Source: Biomphalaria glabrata (taxonomy: Eukaryota; Mollusca; Gastropoda; Planorbidae). From it: 64,000 nucleotides of DNA. Location: NCBI RefSeq assembly GCF_947242115.1, contig NC_074711.1:6191934-6255933 (forward strand), read 5' to 3'. Both the position numbers and the translations under genes were made by a program. A model generated the notes under the pieces. It searched no databases, was not told where the DNA came from, and saw nothing but the letters and a program-made list of their open reading frames with translations. Positions 34,901 to 43,879 of this stretch are shown piece by piece; positions within the stretch are counted from its first letter, which is position 1, and the number at the start of each line of letters is the position of its first letter.

Positions 34901-36574
34901 AGGTTTAAGCTAAGGCAACAGGCTTTACTTCTGCTAGTTGGGACTTGATAGAAAAGAGCATTGATAGGCTTGAACAATTGTCATGTGACGCTCTTGGCCT
35001 TCAGCTTGTCCAACAAGAAGTTGAGAGTCCACTTGTCTTTTTTTTTTTTTTTTTTTTGCAATAGCCTAGATATTCTTTCAAGATGCAATTAACAGCTGTT
35101 AATCGCTCATTAAAATTTTGTTTTTTTTACTTCCTCGAATTGTGCTTTATGATATTCAAAATCTTGTACACTAAAAAAACATTGATACCACTTGCATTTA
35201 TTTTCATGAAGAATCACTGACTACTTTCAACTTAGGCATTTCCCAGTTGTTAAACCAAATCAAAGTTGTAGAAAATTACAGTAAATTTTCTAATAACTTG
35301 TCTCTTGTATCCTTCTGTCCTGATGAGAAAAATTACCATGTTGGGTTAAAATGTCTGAACCTGCTGTAAGTTGGGTATATACTGAAATTTGTGTGGAAAC
35401 GTGCAACCTTTTGTACTGCTAATATCAAATATAAAAACTTCTTTGTTAAATGGACACATTTTTGTTTAGATTCCCTTATTGACTTAAGTGTTCCTTTTTC
35501 CCCCCTTAGGATGCAGTGGAAAGTTTCAATGATTGGTTCAGTTTGTACCATCAAGGCCGTCCATCTAAACCAGCTGGAGCTGAAGGTGGAAGTTTCACAG
35601 ACCAAGTTGCCTATGAGCACAAGATGAAACAGTTCAACCAGGAGTATGATAGATGGATGTACAACTTACAAATACAAACACGAGTATGTTGGGACAGTTG
35701 TTATTAATTAATGCATTTAACCTTAGTATGTATCCTTTGACCATTTAGTTTTTAGATCGAATGAATGACATTTTTTTTTAGATATTTTATCCATTTGTTT
35801 TTATTTCAGACAACCAGAGATAGAATCTTCAATGTTTTATTATTTCTTGATGGTGGTTGGCTGGTGGATGCTGATGAGGTATGTTTATGTGATGCTAATT
35901 CTTTAAACATTAAACAGAAAGAAAGAAAATAAATACAATTCAGGGTTGGTTTATAAACACTTTTGTTTATTTAGGATCCAGAAAAAGATGCATCCCGACA
36001 GGATCAAATGAGTCGACTAAGAAAATTACATATACCAGCCCTGTGTCTAAACCTGCATACAGTGCTTCATTTAAGTGAGATGTATGTTGAAGCAGTGCAA
36101 CTTGCAGATGTCATAGCATCAGAACAATATCATTTGTATAGGGTAAGTTGCTTCTATCTCATAGCATCATCAATTGTATAGGGCTAACTAATTCAATCTC
36201 ATAGCATCAGAACAAAATCATTTGTATAGGGTAAGTTGCTTACTTCTATCTCATAGCATCATCAATTGTATAGGGCTAACTAATTCAATCTCATAGATTC
36301 AAAACAATAACAGGTGTAAAGGGTAAGTTGTTTACTTGTATCTCAAAGCTTCAGAATGTTCTAGTTGTTCTTTCAATTCATTTCACAGTGAAAGCATGTT
36401 GTTCCTTTTTAAGTGAAATACATTTTGAATTGTTTAAGATTGTGCACTTAGCATTCATTTTCATTGCAGGAATTTGACAAAGAGTCATTGCAGCATCTTC
36501 TTGTACAGATTTCTAAATCTTCTCTTGCTCTGCTAGACGGGAACAAAGATCCTCTTGGCTATGACATGGTTTAA
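19971..36574 (+). CDS. NUP107: Nuclear pore complex protein Nup107, 26 exons (start exon not found)
   Basis: Scaffold nucleoporin of the Y-shaped Nup107-160 complex, which builds the nuclear pore rings and also acts at kinetochores. Spliced coding exons: 19971-20079, 20295-20378, 21210-21304, 22480-22572, 23015-23075, 23348-23504, 24064-24217, 25003-25074, 25169-25260, 25847-25922, 26020-26133, 26221-26394, 26572-26682, 27324-27418, 27933-27981, 28074-28143, 29464-29576, 30326-30461, 33110-33273, 33980-34082, 34200-34288, 34509-34580, 35510-35683, 35810-35878, 35975-36142, 36470-36574. All junctions are GT-AG and keep phase, giving 932 residues (human 925). Diagnostic segments are [59 protein letters not shown] and the C-terminal [11 protein letters not shown]. 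The initial ATG exon is missing from this model. Introns carry a 182-bp array, SINEs, LINE pieces and a TIR element. Confidence 0.95.
20523..21190. repeat. 182-bp intronic tandem repeat, about 3.6 copies
   Basis: The unit runs from AGGTAGCACTCTCCAGTAGA through CTCAAGCTCTTGACGATCAG to GACTAAGCAAAT. The word CTCTTGACG recurs at 20570, 20752, 20934 and 21116, exactly 182 apart. Copies differ at only a few positions. The array ends about 19 bases before the 3' splice site of the exon at 21210. Confidence 0.95.
21760..22046 (+). mobile_element. tRNA-derived SINE, full length with target duplications
   Basis: The head resembles a tRNA gene (GTGGCTGAGCGGTGAAGCGC as an A-box region and GGTTCGAATCC as B box) but continues into a body shared with other copies (GCGCCTCTGAGTCCACCCAG, GGGTATCTGACATTAGTTGG). 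It ends GGGGAACTTTAC plus a T run. Direct repeats TACCCTATATT flank it (21749-21759 and 22047-22057). Transcription would be by RNA polymerase III; mobilisation would depend on a LINE. Confidence 0.9.
24391..24535. other. Possible LINE-derived fragment next to a SINE
   Basis: The segment with GGGGCATTCGAAGAGGATAT and ATTGACAGTTTCGTATGG resembles the reverse strand of a LINE zinc-motif region. This is weak evidence, from word resemblance only. Confidence 0.3.
24536..24780 (+). mobile_element. Second-type tRNA-derived SINE
   Basis: A tRNA-like head (CGTGGTTGAGAGGCTAAG as A box; CGAGGTTCGACATTC as B box) is followed by a body and a 3' end with TAGCGCTATATAAAAGTT, an AGCGCTATAAA-type tail common in animal SINEs. 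It is unrelated to the SINE at 21760. TATGGG may be a short flanking repeat (near 24544 and 24787), but this is uncertain. Confidence 0.65.
28346..29181 (+). mobile_element. 5'-truncated RTE-like LINE in a NUP107 intron
   Basis: The translation begins in the RT palm ([19 protein letters not shown]) and runs to the thumb ([31 protein letters not shown]) and C-terminal region, with several stops and frameshifts. It ends in GTGATGATGAT, the short-repeat tail usual for RTE elements. An exact 14-bp direct repeat AAATATCCAAACTA flanks it (28332-28345 and 29182-29195), fixing both ends. Confidence 0.88.
29818..30015 (-). mobile_element. SINE fragment, same family as 21760
   Basis: Read on the - strand it matches the body and tail of the first SINE (GGGCGCCCCTGAGTCCACCC, then the AACTTTACTTTAC end at the left). 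The tRNA-like head is missing. Confidence 0.8.
30580..30857 (-). mobile_element. RTE-like LINE, 3' part, split by a TIR element
   Basis: On the - strand this is the C-terminal and 3' region of a LINE, decayed, ending at the left in an (AAGT)n tail (plus-strand CTTACTTACTTACTTA). The same LINE resumes at 32637 on the other side of the inserted TIR element. Confidence 0.7.
30864..32630. mobile_element. Non-autonomous TIR element A (hAT-like, 6-bp duplication)
   Basis: Ends are CAGGGTTCGTAGC and GCTACTAACCCTG (12 of 13 inverted matches). Flanking blocks are ACAGAA (30858-30863) and TCAGAA (32631-32636), 5 of 6 the same. CTCCTAAAA words occur near both ends in the same orientation. The core (about 31150-31930) has about 80-bp repeats with CACAGCCGTGAAAAGTC-type words and TCTAGATC. 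It shares the GGGCTACACCCCTCCGGGCC block, inverted, with element B at 48300. No transposase frame is seen. Confidence 0.75.
32637..32925 (-). mobile_element. RTE-like LINE, 5' part of the split copy
   Basis: The - strand translation gives [10 protein letters not shown], then [17 protein letters not shown] and VQTFINSCL and ILHIHWPGA, the RT thumb region of an RTE-type LINE with a few stops. The piece with DADVKARIG is repeated at 32998-33040 by a local tandem duplication. Confidence 0.8.
32891..33105. repeat. 107-bp tandem duplication abutting a NUP107 acceptor
   Basis: Two copies (32891-32997, 32998-33105) share TTCTTGCCTTGACATCAGC through ATAAACAATTTGAAAAACTT to TCCTTTT. Only the second is followed by ACAG and the exon at 33110. 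Each unit joins about 45 bp of LINE sequence to about 60 bp of intron end. Confidence 0.9.
36112..36340. repeat. Duplicated NUP107 exon end and 5' splice site
   Basis: The last bases of the exon ending at 36142 and its donor (CATTTGTATAGG then GTAAGT) recur at 36200-36240 nearly unchanged, and more diverged at 36292-36333. Shorter copies (ATCAATTGTATAGGGCTAAC) lie between. Confidence 0.9.
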
Positions 36575-36749
36575 GTTAATTTTTCCATTATGTTTATGTT
36601 ATTTCATGTCATATTGTTACACTGTACAGCCTCAACATTGGCGTCAACTCAGAACTAGTGTATTCAGCTTTAGGCGTGTCTGTCATTGGACACATTATTA
36701 CAATGTTCTGCCTTTTAGAAACTGCATACAAGGATGCTAAAATGTTTGG

Positions 36750-36755
36750 AATAAA
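36750..36755 (+). terminator. Polyadenylation signal of NUP107
   Basis: AATAAA 176 bases after the stop, followed by a GT-rich stretch (TGTGTCAGTCTTTG). This is the usual vertebrate/invertebrate poly(A) arrangement. Confidence 0.7.
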
Positions 36756-36774
36756 AATGTTTATGTAGTACTGT

Positions 36775-37792
36775 GTCAGTCTTTGTTTTTACAACTGTAT
36801 TATCTTAAGGTAAAAGTTTACTGTTTAAGTATTATCTTTGAAGTCTAGCAGTCATGTGCTTACTGTTTATAAAGAACAGCAAGATTTAGCGATTTTTTTT
36901 TTTTTATATCTTATTTAAACATGTATTGTGTGAATAAGCCAAACCAATCTGCACATTTGTTAAGTCCATTTAAACAAAACAGTGAAATCTTTTTGATTGT
37001 TCTATACAATAGTTCTAAATAGGCAGGGAACTATAGTCCTGTATTGTTTACAGAATACTATTTAATCCTAATAAATACTTGGTGATCTGGGCTATGGAAA
37101 ATTTAGCGGAAAATTTAACAACAGTTTTAAATTTTTGTTTTAAGACAATTGCAAATATTTTGTATTTCAATTGGTAGTATATAGTACAATTATATTTATG
37201 TTGGTTCTCAAAAAAAAAAAAAAATCTATAAAACAATACATTAGTCTCTAATTAAAAAAAAGCATTAAAAAAAAAACAACTTTTTGTTTTGGAAACAGCA
37301 CCAGTAGACATCTTAGCACATTTATAGATAATGTTGGTTAAACTCAGCACATTCAAATGTCAGTAGACTTGAAAAGTAGCTTAAAGTGTGTAATGAAATA
37401 ACCCCATCCCCCCTTCAATTTTATTTTGAATGGCCAGTATGATTCCAATTGATTATTTCAGATTCTTGAATGTGTAATAAAAGATTAGTATTAATGTTTT
37501 CTTCAATCATTTTGGTTACATTTTTCTGGTCGGATAAACAAAAACAATGCAGCTTTAAATTTGAAAAATTGCACATCACATTACATTTCAAAAACAAAAA
37601 CACTTTCTTAAAGATAAATATTTGTAGTTTTAAATGTCAATCTATCCATAATACACAAAGAAAAAAACATTGTTGATCAAATGCATTCCTTCATCTCAAT
37701 CAGTTTATCATCCATGAATGATAATGACAGTCTTGACAAACAGATGAACATTTTACTATAAAAGTAGATATGGTCCATGCAAGTCTGTGAAA
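36775..37792. other. Convergent spacer between NUP107 and NF-YA, with NF-YA 3'UTR
   Basis: AT-rich and without recognised coding sequence. On the - strand an AATAAA (plus-strand 37420-37425) could end the NF-YA transcript. The 3' ends of the two genes therefore face each other with less than 1 kb between. Confidence 0.45.
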
Positions 37793-40700
37793 CTATAAAC
37801 GAATATTACTTTTGTTGTCCCCATCAGCGCCTTTGATAAATATGCCCCCACTTCCTCTTGTTCTTTTCAACGCATGTTGATGCCGTGATTCGTAAAGATA
37901 TTTCTGAAATGAAAAAGTTGATCCATTGTTGTAGTTTTTTTTGATGACTTATAAAGCATATAAATATAATTTTGATTAAAAAAAAAATAAAAAAATATCT
38001 CATTACAGGCAATAGTAGTATAGAGTTAAAGTAACAATATGTACCTGTCTTTCTTTAGGAATTTTTCCTTCTGACTCTAATTTGGCTCTAGCCTGTCTCC
38101 TTTTTAATATTCTGTGGTATTGTTTTGCATTTACATACAAAGGTTCATCTCCGGTATCAGTTGTTGGCTATAAGTCAACAAACAAACAGGAAATTTAAAA
38201 AATTAGTATTCACACCAATATTTTACATTACAACGGTGTTCAGTTTTCAACTGAATTTTATTTTTCTTGTATGGTACTAATCCAAAGAACTAGTTCAATT
38301 GTTTATATGACTATGTCTATGTTTAATGGTCAGAATATTAATTTTATAATTTCATATTTTTCAAGATAATTATAACACTATAAATGATCATCAAAAAAAA
38401 ATAATTGTTTCCTTTTAAGGCATCTCTGACTATGGGGGTGAGGTATAAAACTCTTTGTTTCTTTATTCAAAGTTTAAGGAGGGTGTCATAAAGCTATAAT
38501 AAAGAAAAAAAAAAATTTACTGTCCCACAACTAAATGGCAGATACCCATTTGAACAGAGTGGACAATGGGACATCAAAAATTTAAAAAAATACAATCTCT
38601 AAGCTACTACACAGAAGTACACTTTTGACAATTAAAATGTAACTTCTACAAGAGGTGCTAAATTTCACTGCACTATCTAGCAATGCTTGTTTTAATTTAA
38701 TAAAATTTGTAACCAAAATAATGTTAAATCTGAAGAAACACAAATAATTACCATTTGAATTGGTTGACCAGTCAATGGAGGAGTGGGAAGATTGATGACC
38801 TGAATACCTGCAGCAACAAACAAAAATAATAACTAATTTTTTTTAGTTAAAAGAAGATAAATAAAAATATGCTGTATAGATTAATATATAATAGTATTTT
38901 TTTTAAACAATAGAATTAAGTTATTCTACATGCCTTGCGGTAACTGTACAGGTTTGTTATTAGCATCTACTAACACATAAGAAGTCTGCCCATTGATTGA
39001 GACTTGGTTCAAAAATAACATTTGAGGAATCCCTGCAGCAGTATTGATGCTGGAGGAAGTACCAGCAATATTTTGTGTCTGGGCAGGCTGGACTGTCTGA
39101 GTTTGGTGAACAACATTTTGGAGAACATTAGACTGGACGATAGAAGCAACCTGTAAATAGAAAGTCATAGATATCATATTACGAATGAAGTACAACCTTC
39201 CGGAGGACATTGGAATGAACAATAAAAATGACCTACGTATGAACATTATAAATTGCTCTGTTACACCACAAGAAGAAAATTAGAATGGACAAAAGAAGTG
39301 ATGTATAAAAACAAATACACATAAGACTTAACCATCTTTTTTTTTGAAAGAATGTCTGTAAATTATAAGATAAGAAAGATAAAGAGCAAATAAAAGACAT
39401 AAGTACAACACATAATCATCATCAAATGTTTATTTATTTATTAATAGTCCTACTTTTTAATTTACTATTTATAATCAAAACTTTATAAAGAATTATGTTT
39501 TATAAATATACGTCTTCAATAAGTATTTTATTTTTACAAGCTATGTAACTTTGGAGTCCTTATTTTACTGTGAACAATTTTAGGTTTTATAATTAGAGAA
39601 TAAATGAAGGTAATATTTTCATAGCCACAGTTTCATTCTGCTGGCTTCATCAAAATAAAAAAAATTTGGGGCAACATTTATTTAAAAGAGAATGAAATTT
39701 CCTCATGAATAATAAAGACTACTACTATTATTATTATTTTTTTTTTATAAAGGATAACAAACACTTTAAAAAAAAATTCCAATGTGAGGCCCAAAAAGTC
39801 TTCAAATCTATTGCACGCACAGAATAATTTAATTAATTATTTTTCTCCACTAATTCTTAATATTGATCAATGGGTTGGGAACACACAAACATCACACAAA
39901 AAATATGGAATGAGTTGATGAGTGGTCTCATTCAATATTCTACTTTTGGAATTGTGTATTCTGAGCATCTAAAGAGAGCAGGGAAACTTTCTTCTAGTAG
40001 TCCCCTTTCCCCAGAATTAGAACGGATCATGTTAAGGAATTCTATACAATAACAAAAATAATTTTTATATTGTTATAAACTTGGTGGTGGCACAGATGGG
40101 GGTAGTGGTGTGAGTGTAGTCAGCCGACGCAATTCGCCCCAGGAGCTAGACAAGCGGTCAACCGTGACGAGCTCCGACGGTCAACCGAGTCGAGTATCAA
40201 CAGGACGGTTCGGGAAGGATCGCCGTCGTGAACAGAGCTCATGAGCGTCACGAGAGTTGTAGTCATATGACCACCTAGAAACGTCGAGCGGCGTTCTGTC
40301 CGGTTCGAGAAGGCCAGTAGGGACCCTATATAAAGAGCGGAGGTGTCGCAGTCAAGACAGTCGAGAAAAGGGGCTCAATACAGCAAGGTTCACGGCAGGG
40401 GTTCAAAGCCCGGTTCACTACAGGTCGACTACAGCACAGTTCAGCAGTGTGGTTCTGTACGGAGCATTACGACGGTTCAGTGCGGAGTACTATCAAGTAC
40501 AGTTGAGACGAACGGCGTCTTGATCTTGGTCTGTGATCGAGTCCGACACAACGAGCCTAGTGTGTGAAGTCAGTCCTGAACTGTTGAACCCAGTGCAAGC
40601 CCGGAACGAGACGGAGAGGCCAGTGCAAGAGTTGATACGGCGGAACGGTGTTATCGGAGAGATATTTGTACAGTGTACGTGTTGCCAATTGTACAGTCTT

Positions 40701-42220
40701 GGCCGTTATTTATTCAACTATTAAAGTGTTACGTTACTTTGAAGCCCTAAGTTGTCAAGTTCTTTAAGTTGGTGGTGTATGGTGCAGTTTGCAGAGAGCC
40801 TGGATAGTGAGATTCGTAACAATATAATATAATAAATTTTTAAATATATATGGGCACTCCATCAGCTGTTATATACTGGATACTCTGCACTGCCTGACAA
40901 GTATAAAATTGTTTAGCTTTTTTATCTAAAGGAAATTCATAAAAAAAAGTAGGAAAATAGTTTTAACCTTATTAGCATAAATTTTAAACACATGGGTCTT
41001 AATGTTCAACTTGAATATGGAAGACACATCAATCTTTTCCTAACTAATTTTAGGTTTTTATCACTACTGGTTGGACACATTGCCCTATTAATCATAGATA
41101 TATTTAAAACTGGCAGGAAGCTAGAACTTTCTCAATAGTTAAGAAAAATACTAAACTTAAAAGAAAAGGCGTAATTTGTATATTACTTAGCTAAAAGTAA
41201 CTCTACCAGAAACTGAAGAATTTTTAAAGATTCATAATGAAAACAAGCATGTGTGTACAACCTGAGGATTAGCGAAAGATGAATTGGTAAGGACTTGAGT
41301 TTGTCCTGCGCCACCCAAAGTATGAAATCCAGCAGCAGCTTGTTGAAAACTAGTGTCCGCTTGAGCTACCTAAAAAAACAAACAAAAAGCAATTAGCATG
41401 ATTTCACTTTTAAAGCATCTGTACATATCAAAAACTTTAAATACTATCATGGTAGCATTGAAGTAGTCAGTAGATATAGTTAAGTGTCTTAGTGAAAAAT
41501 AAAGAAGCTTGAGTTACAGTGCCATACATAATTTTGACAAAGTATATCTCCTAACATCTATCCCATCCTCATCTCTGCCTGTGGTCCCTTCTGGGGCACA
41601 GGCCACCAACCACCTAACTCGAGACATCTCGGTTCTGAGGGAATTAATTTATCTCCATTAAAGAGTGAAACATTTTAGCAAATCTGGTAAACCTGTTATG
41701 GTTAACACAATATTTATATGGTCATGTGAATTTTTTGGCTCAACTGGTTTTAACCCTTTTCATACTCTACTTTTATTTTTGTGGCAAAATAAAAATGTCA
41801 AGGGAACATTCGCCATGTTTGACATAGATCTAAATCCAATCCACTATATCAGTTATACCCCAACTAAGGCCCGCAGTTAGTATTTGGCTAGTAATATATA
41901 TACATACTAAAATAATGTTTTCTTAAAATTTTCAATAATCTTTTGTGGCAGGTGAAAAAAAAAAAGCACAGAAAGAGAGAACAAAGCTATTTTTTTATTT
42001 ATAAAAAAAAAAAGTCCAGTAACAACAATTTCTACTGCTGAGTTACCTGGATAACATCATTAGCATTGATGGGCACTCCATCAGCTGTTATATACTGGAT
42101 ACTCTGCACTGCCTGAGCTTCTTCTGTCCCAACGTTGTTCACTGTTACTGTCATTGGCTGATTAGAGGTGGGGTCATAAATGGTGAACTGCTGCTCCCCA
42201 TCAGCCATTGCAGTCAACAT
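37793..42220 (-). CDS. NFYA: Nuclear transcription factor Y subunit alpha (CCAAT-binding)
   Basis: Sequence-specific subunit of the NF-Y trimer, which binds CCAAT boxes together with the NF-YB/NF-YC histone-fold dimer. Six coding exons on the - strand: 42220-42047, 41369-41262, 39150-38934, 38807-38752, 38167-38045 and 37903-37793 (TAG at 37793-37795), all phase-compatible, giving 262 residues. The N-terminal part is a Gln/Val/Thr-rich activation region (VQSIQYITADGVP, VDANNKPVQLPQG). The conserved core is EPLYVNAKQYHRILKRRQAR (subunit association), then a linker, then YLYESRHQHALKRTRGSGG (DNA binding, with its His and Arg residues). The start MLTAMADGEQQ is the first methionine; the second (MADGEQQ) is equally possible. 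The junction after 38934 uses GC instead of GT. A 5'UTR exon upstream of 42249 is likely. Confidence 0.95.
38505..38575 (-). repeat. Diverged SINE fragment
   Basis: On the - strand GTCCACTCTGTTCAAATGGG followed by TATCTGCCATTTAGTTGTGGG resembles the body of the SINE at 21760. Short and diverged. Confidence 0.5.
40071..40821. mobile_element. Solo LTR fossil, 751 bp, in an NF-YA intron
   Basis: Begins TGTTATAAACTTGG and ends GATTCGTAACA (TG...CA) with 4-bp ATAT on both sides (40067-40070, 40822-40825). It is much richer in GC than the intron around it. It has a TATATAAAG-type box (about 40328) and an AACTATTAAAG region near the end. No internal region is present, so it is a solo LTR. Its 3' part resembles the LTR at 47946. 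Confidence 0.8.
40850..40897 (-). repeat. Displaced copy of NF-YA exon 1 sequence in intron 2
   Basis: These 48 bases are identical to 42069-42116, which code VQSIQYITADGVPI in the first coding exon. The copy lies directly right of the solo LTR. It has no splice sites of its own that I can see. Confidence 0.95.
41520..41890. repeat. Probable interspersed repeat in NF-YA intron 1
   Basis: The part around 41790-41850 (GGAACATTCGCCATGTTTGA, then CATAGATCTAA and ATCCACTA) matches 61222-61265 in an NDUFS1 intron with moderate divergence. Family not recognised. Confidence 0.5.
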
Positions 42221-42249
42221 TTACAATGATAGTTGGAGTTCAGAACTGG

Positions 42250-43660
42250 TAAAAAGATGTCTACAAAATACAAATTTAAAAAGTAAGCCCAAGACTTGTA
42301 TTAAAGTACAAATAGTGTTAGTAATAATATACCTATAATATAGCATTTTCTTTTTTTTTTTTTAACTTTCAGTTTCAGATAACTGGTAAGGTTTATTTAT
42401 AAGAAAACTAGATCTAGCTAGACCTAGAATGCCTAGATATAGTATCATATAGTATCATCACATGAAACTCACTGAAATATTTCAACAATTTTTCATAAAA
42501 TGAAATCTTGTTAAGTCCAATTTTGTTAAACTAACGAAGTAAATAGAAGTAGATCTAGATCTATTCTAGATCTACATCTGAACTCTAAGTAAGTCCATAG
42601 ATCTAGTGACAACCTAGTCACTAAGATAATCCTAGTCTATAATTCTATATATTCTTTTCTATAGAGTACGGAGTGGACTAATTCACTAAACTCTAATATT
42701 AGTAATAGTAATAGTGTTAAAATTAGTGTATGAATAGACTGAATAGACTGATTATTGACTGATAGTAGTGATAGAATCAGATAGATCATAGTCATAGTAT
42801 AGAATCTAGTCAATATATATATATATAAATAGATCTATATACATATATCTAGAGAATCTAGAGACACACTAGAATCTAGGAATTAGAGTCTCTATACTCT
42901 ATAATCTATAGTATAATTAAGTACTATAATAATTAATATTGATTGAATATTCTAATTCTATAAACTGTATAAAATAAAGTATTATAGATCTAGTCATCTA
43001 GTCTAGCTAGCGACTAGATTCTGCTAGCTGCTAGATCAAGTTACAAGTATTCTAGTAGATTTAGTAGATCATCATGATAACTGAGTAGAAGAAAACTATG
43101 ATTTATGATACATTAGATTTGATTAGATCTACTATCTAGATGACTAGACAACTAGATCTAGGATTTAGGATACTCATACTCTAGACTAGACTAGAATAAA
43201 TACTCACTCACTGGAATCTTACAAAATGAAACAAAAGTTAAAAAGTTGAAGTCTAGAGCTACAGCCAGACTAGCTAGACTATTATTATACTATTAAAACT
43301 GTATATCCAAATCTAGATCTAGACTTATTCTTAAGTTTGAACTCTTAGTCTTAGAGTTAGAGTAGTAGACTAACAATAACTTAGTCTTTACTTTCTTATT
43401 ATTCTTAAAAAAATTAAGTTAAGAATAAATTATTTAAAATAAAGTTGAACTTTATTTTTTATAAAAAGTAATCGAGAGTACTAAGACTCTAAGTTGGGTA
43501 TGAAAGTTCTAGATCTTGATATCTTCTTATCTTATATAATACAGATCTCTTTAATAATCCAAAATGTCAGTGGAAAAGAAAAACAATAACAAAATATCTT
43601 AATCTGAACAAGACACCAGAAACTGTCCGTTCTGTAATGTTATGAAAGATGGAAAATCCG
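42250..43660. other. TCTAGATC-rich stretch upstream of the NF-YA start exon
   Basis: Very dense TAGATCTAG, CTAGACTAG and TAGAATCTAG words, no recognised exon. Probably the intron between a 5'UTR exon and the first coding exon: an acceptor TTACCAG is readable on the - strand at 42248-42254. Confidence 0.5.
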
Positions 43661-43663
43661 TCT

Positions 43664-43672
43664 ACCGGAAGT
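43664..43672. promoter_or_regulatory. ETS/GABP-type motif, candidate NF-YA promoter
   Basis: ACCGGAAGT, the ETS-family core with its preferred flank, about 1.4 kb upstream of the first coding exon where a 5'UTR exon would start. Location of the transcription start is inferred. Confidence 0.4.
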
Positions 43673-43879
43673 TATGGAATAAATAAAGGGAAATAAATCC
43701 ATTGCCATCCCCCATCCCAAACACTCAGTCTTGTTGATTCTAAATCGTATCGATTTAATAAAAAGCAAATCTAGGTTTCTATATTTATTATTGGAATATT
43801 AAATGTCAGTGCATTGGTTATTAGTAGGTCTTTGTATAATAAAATCTTTTTTGAATGAATGACTGTAATATAAAACAAT

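Noticed and set aside
40343-40724. Two overlapping open frames of about 70 residues in an NF-YA intron
   Set aside because: They lie in the GC-rich solo LTR and have no recognisable domain.
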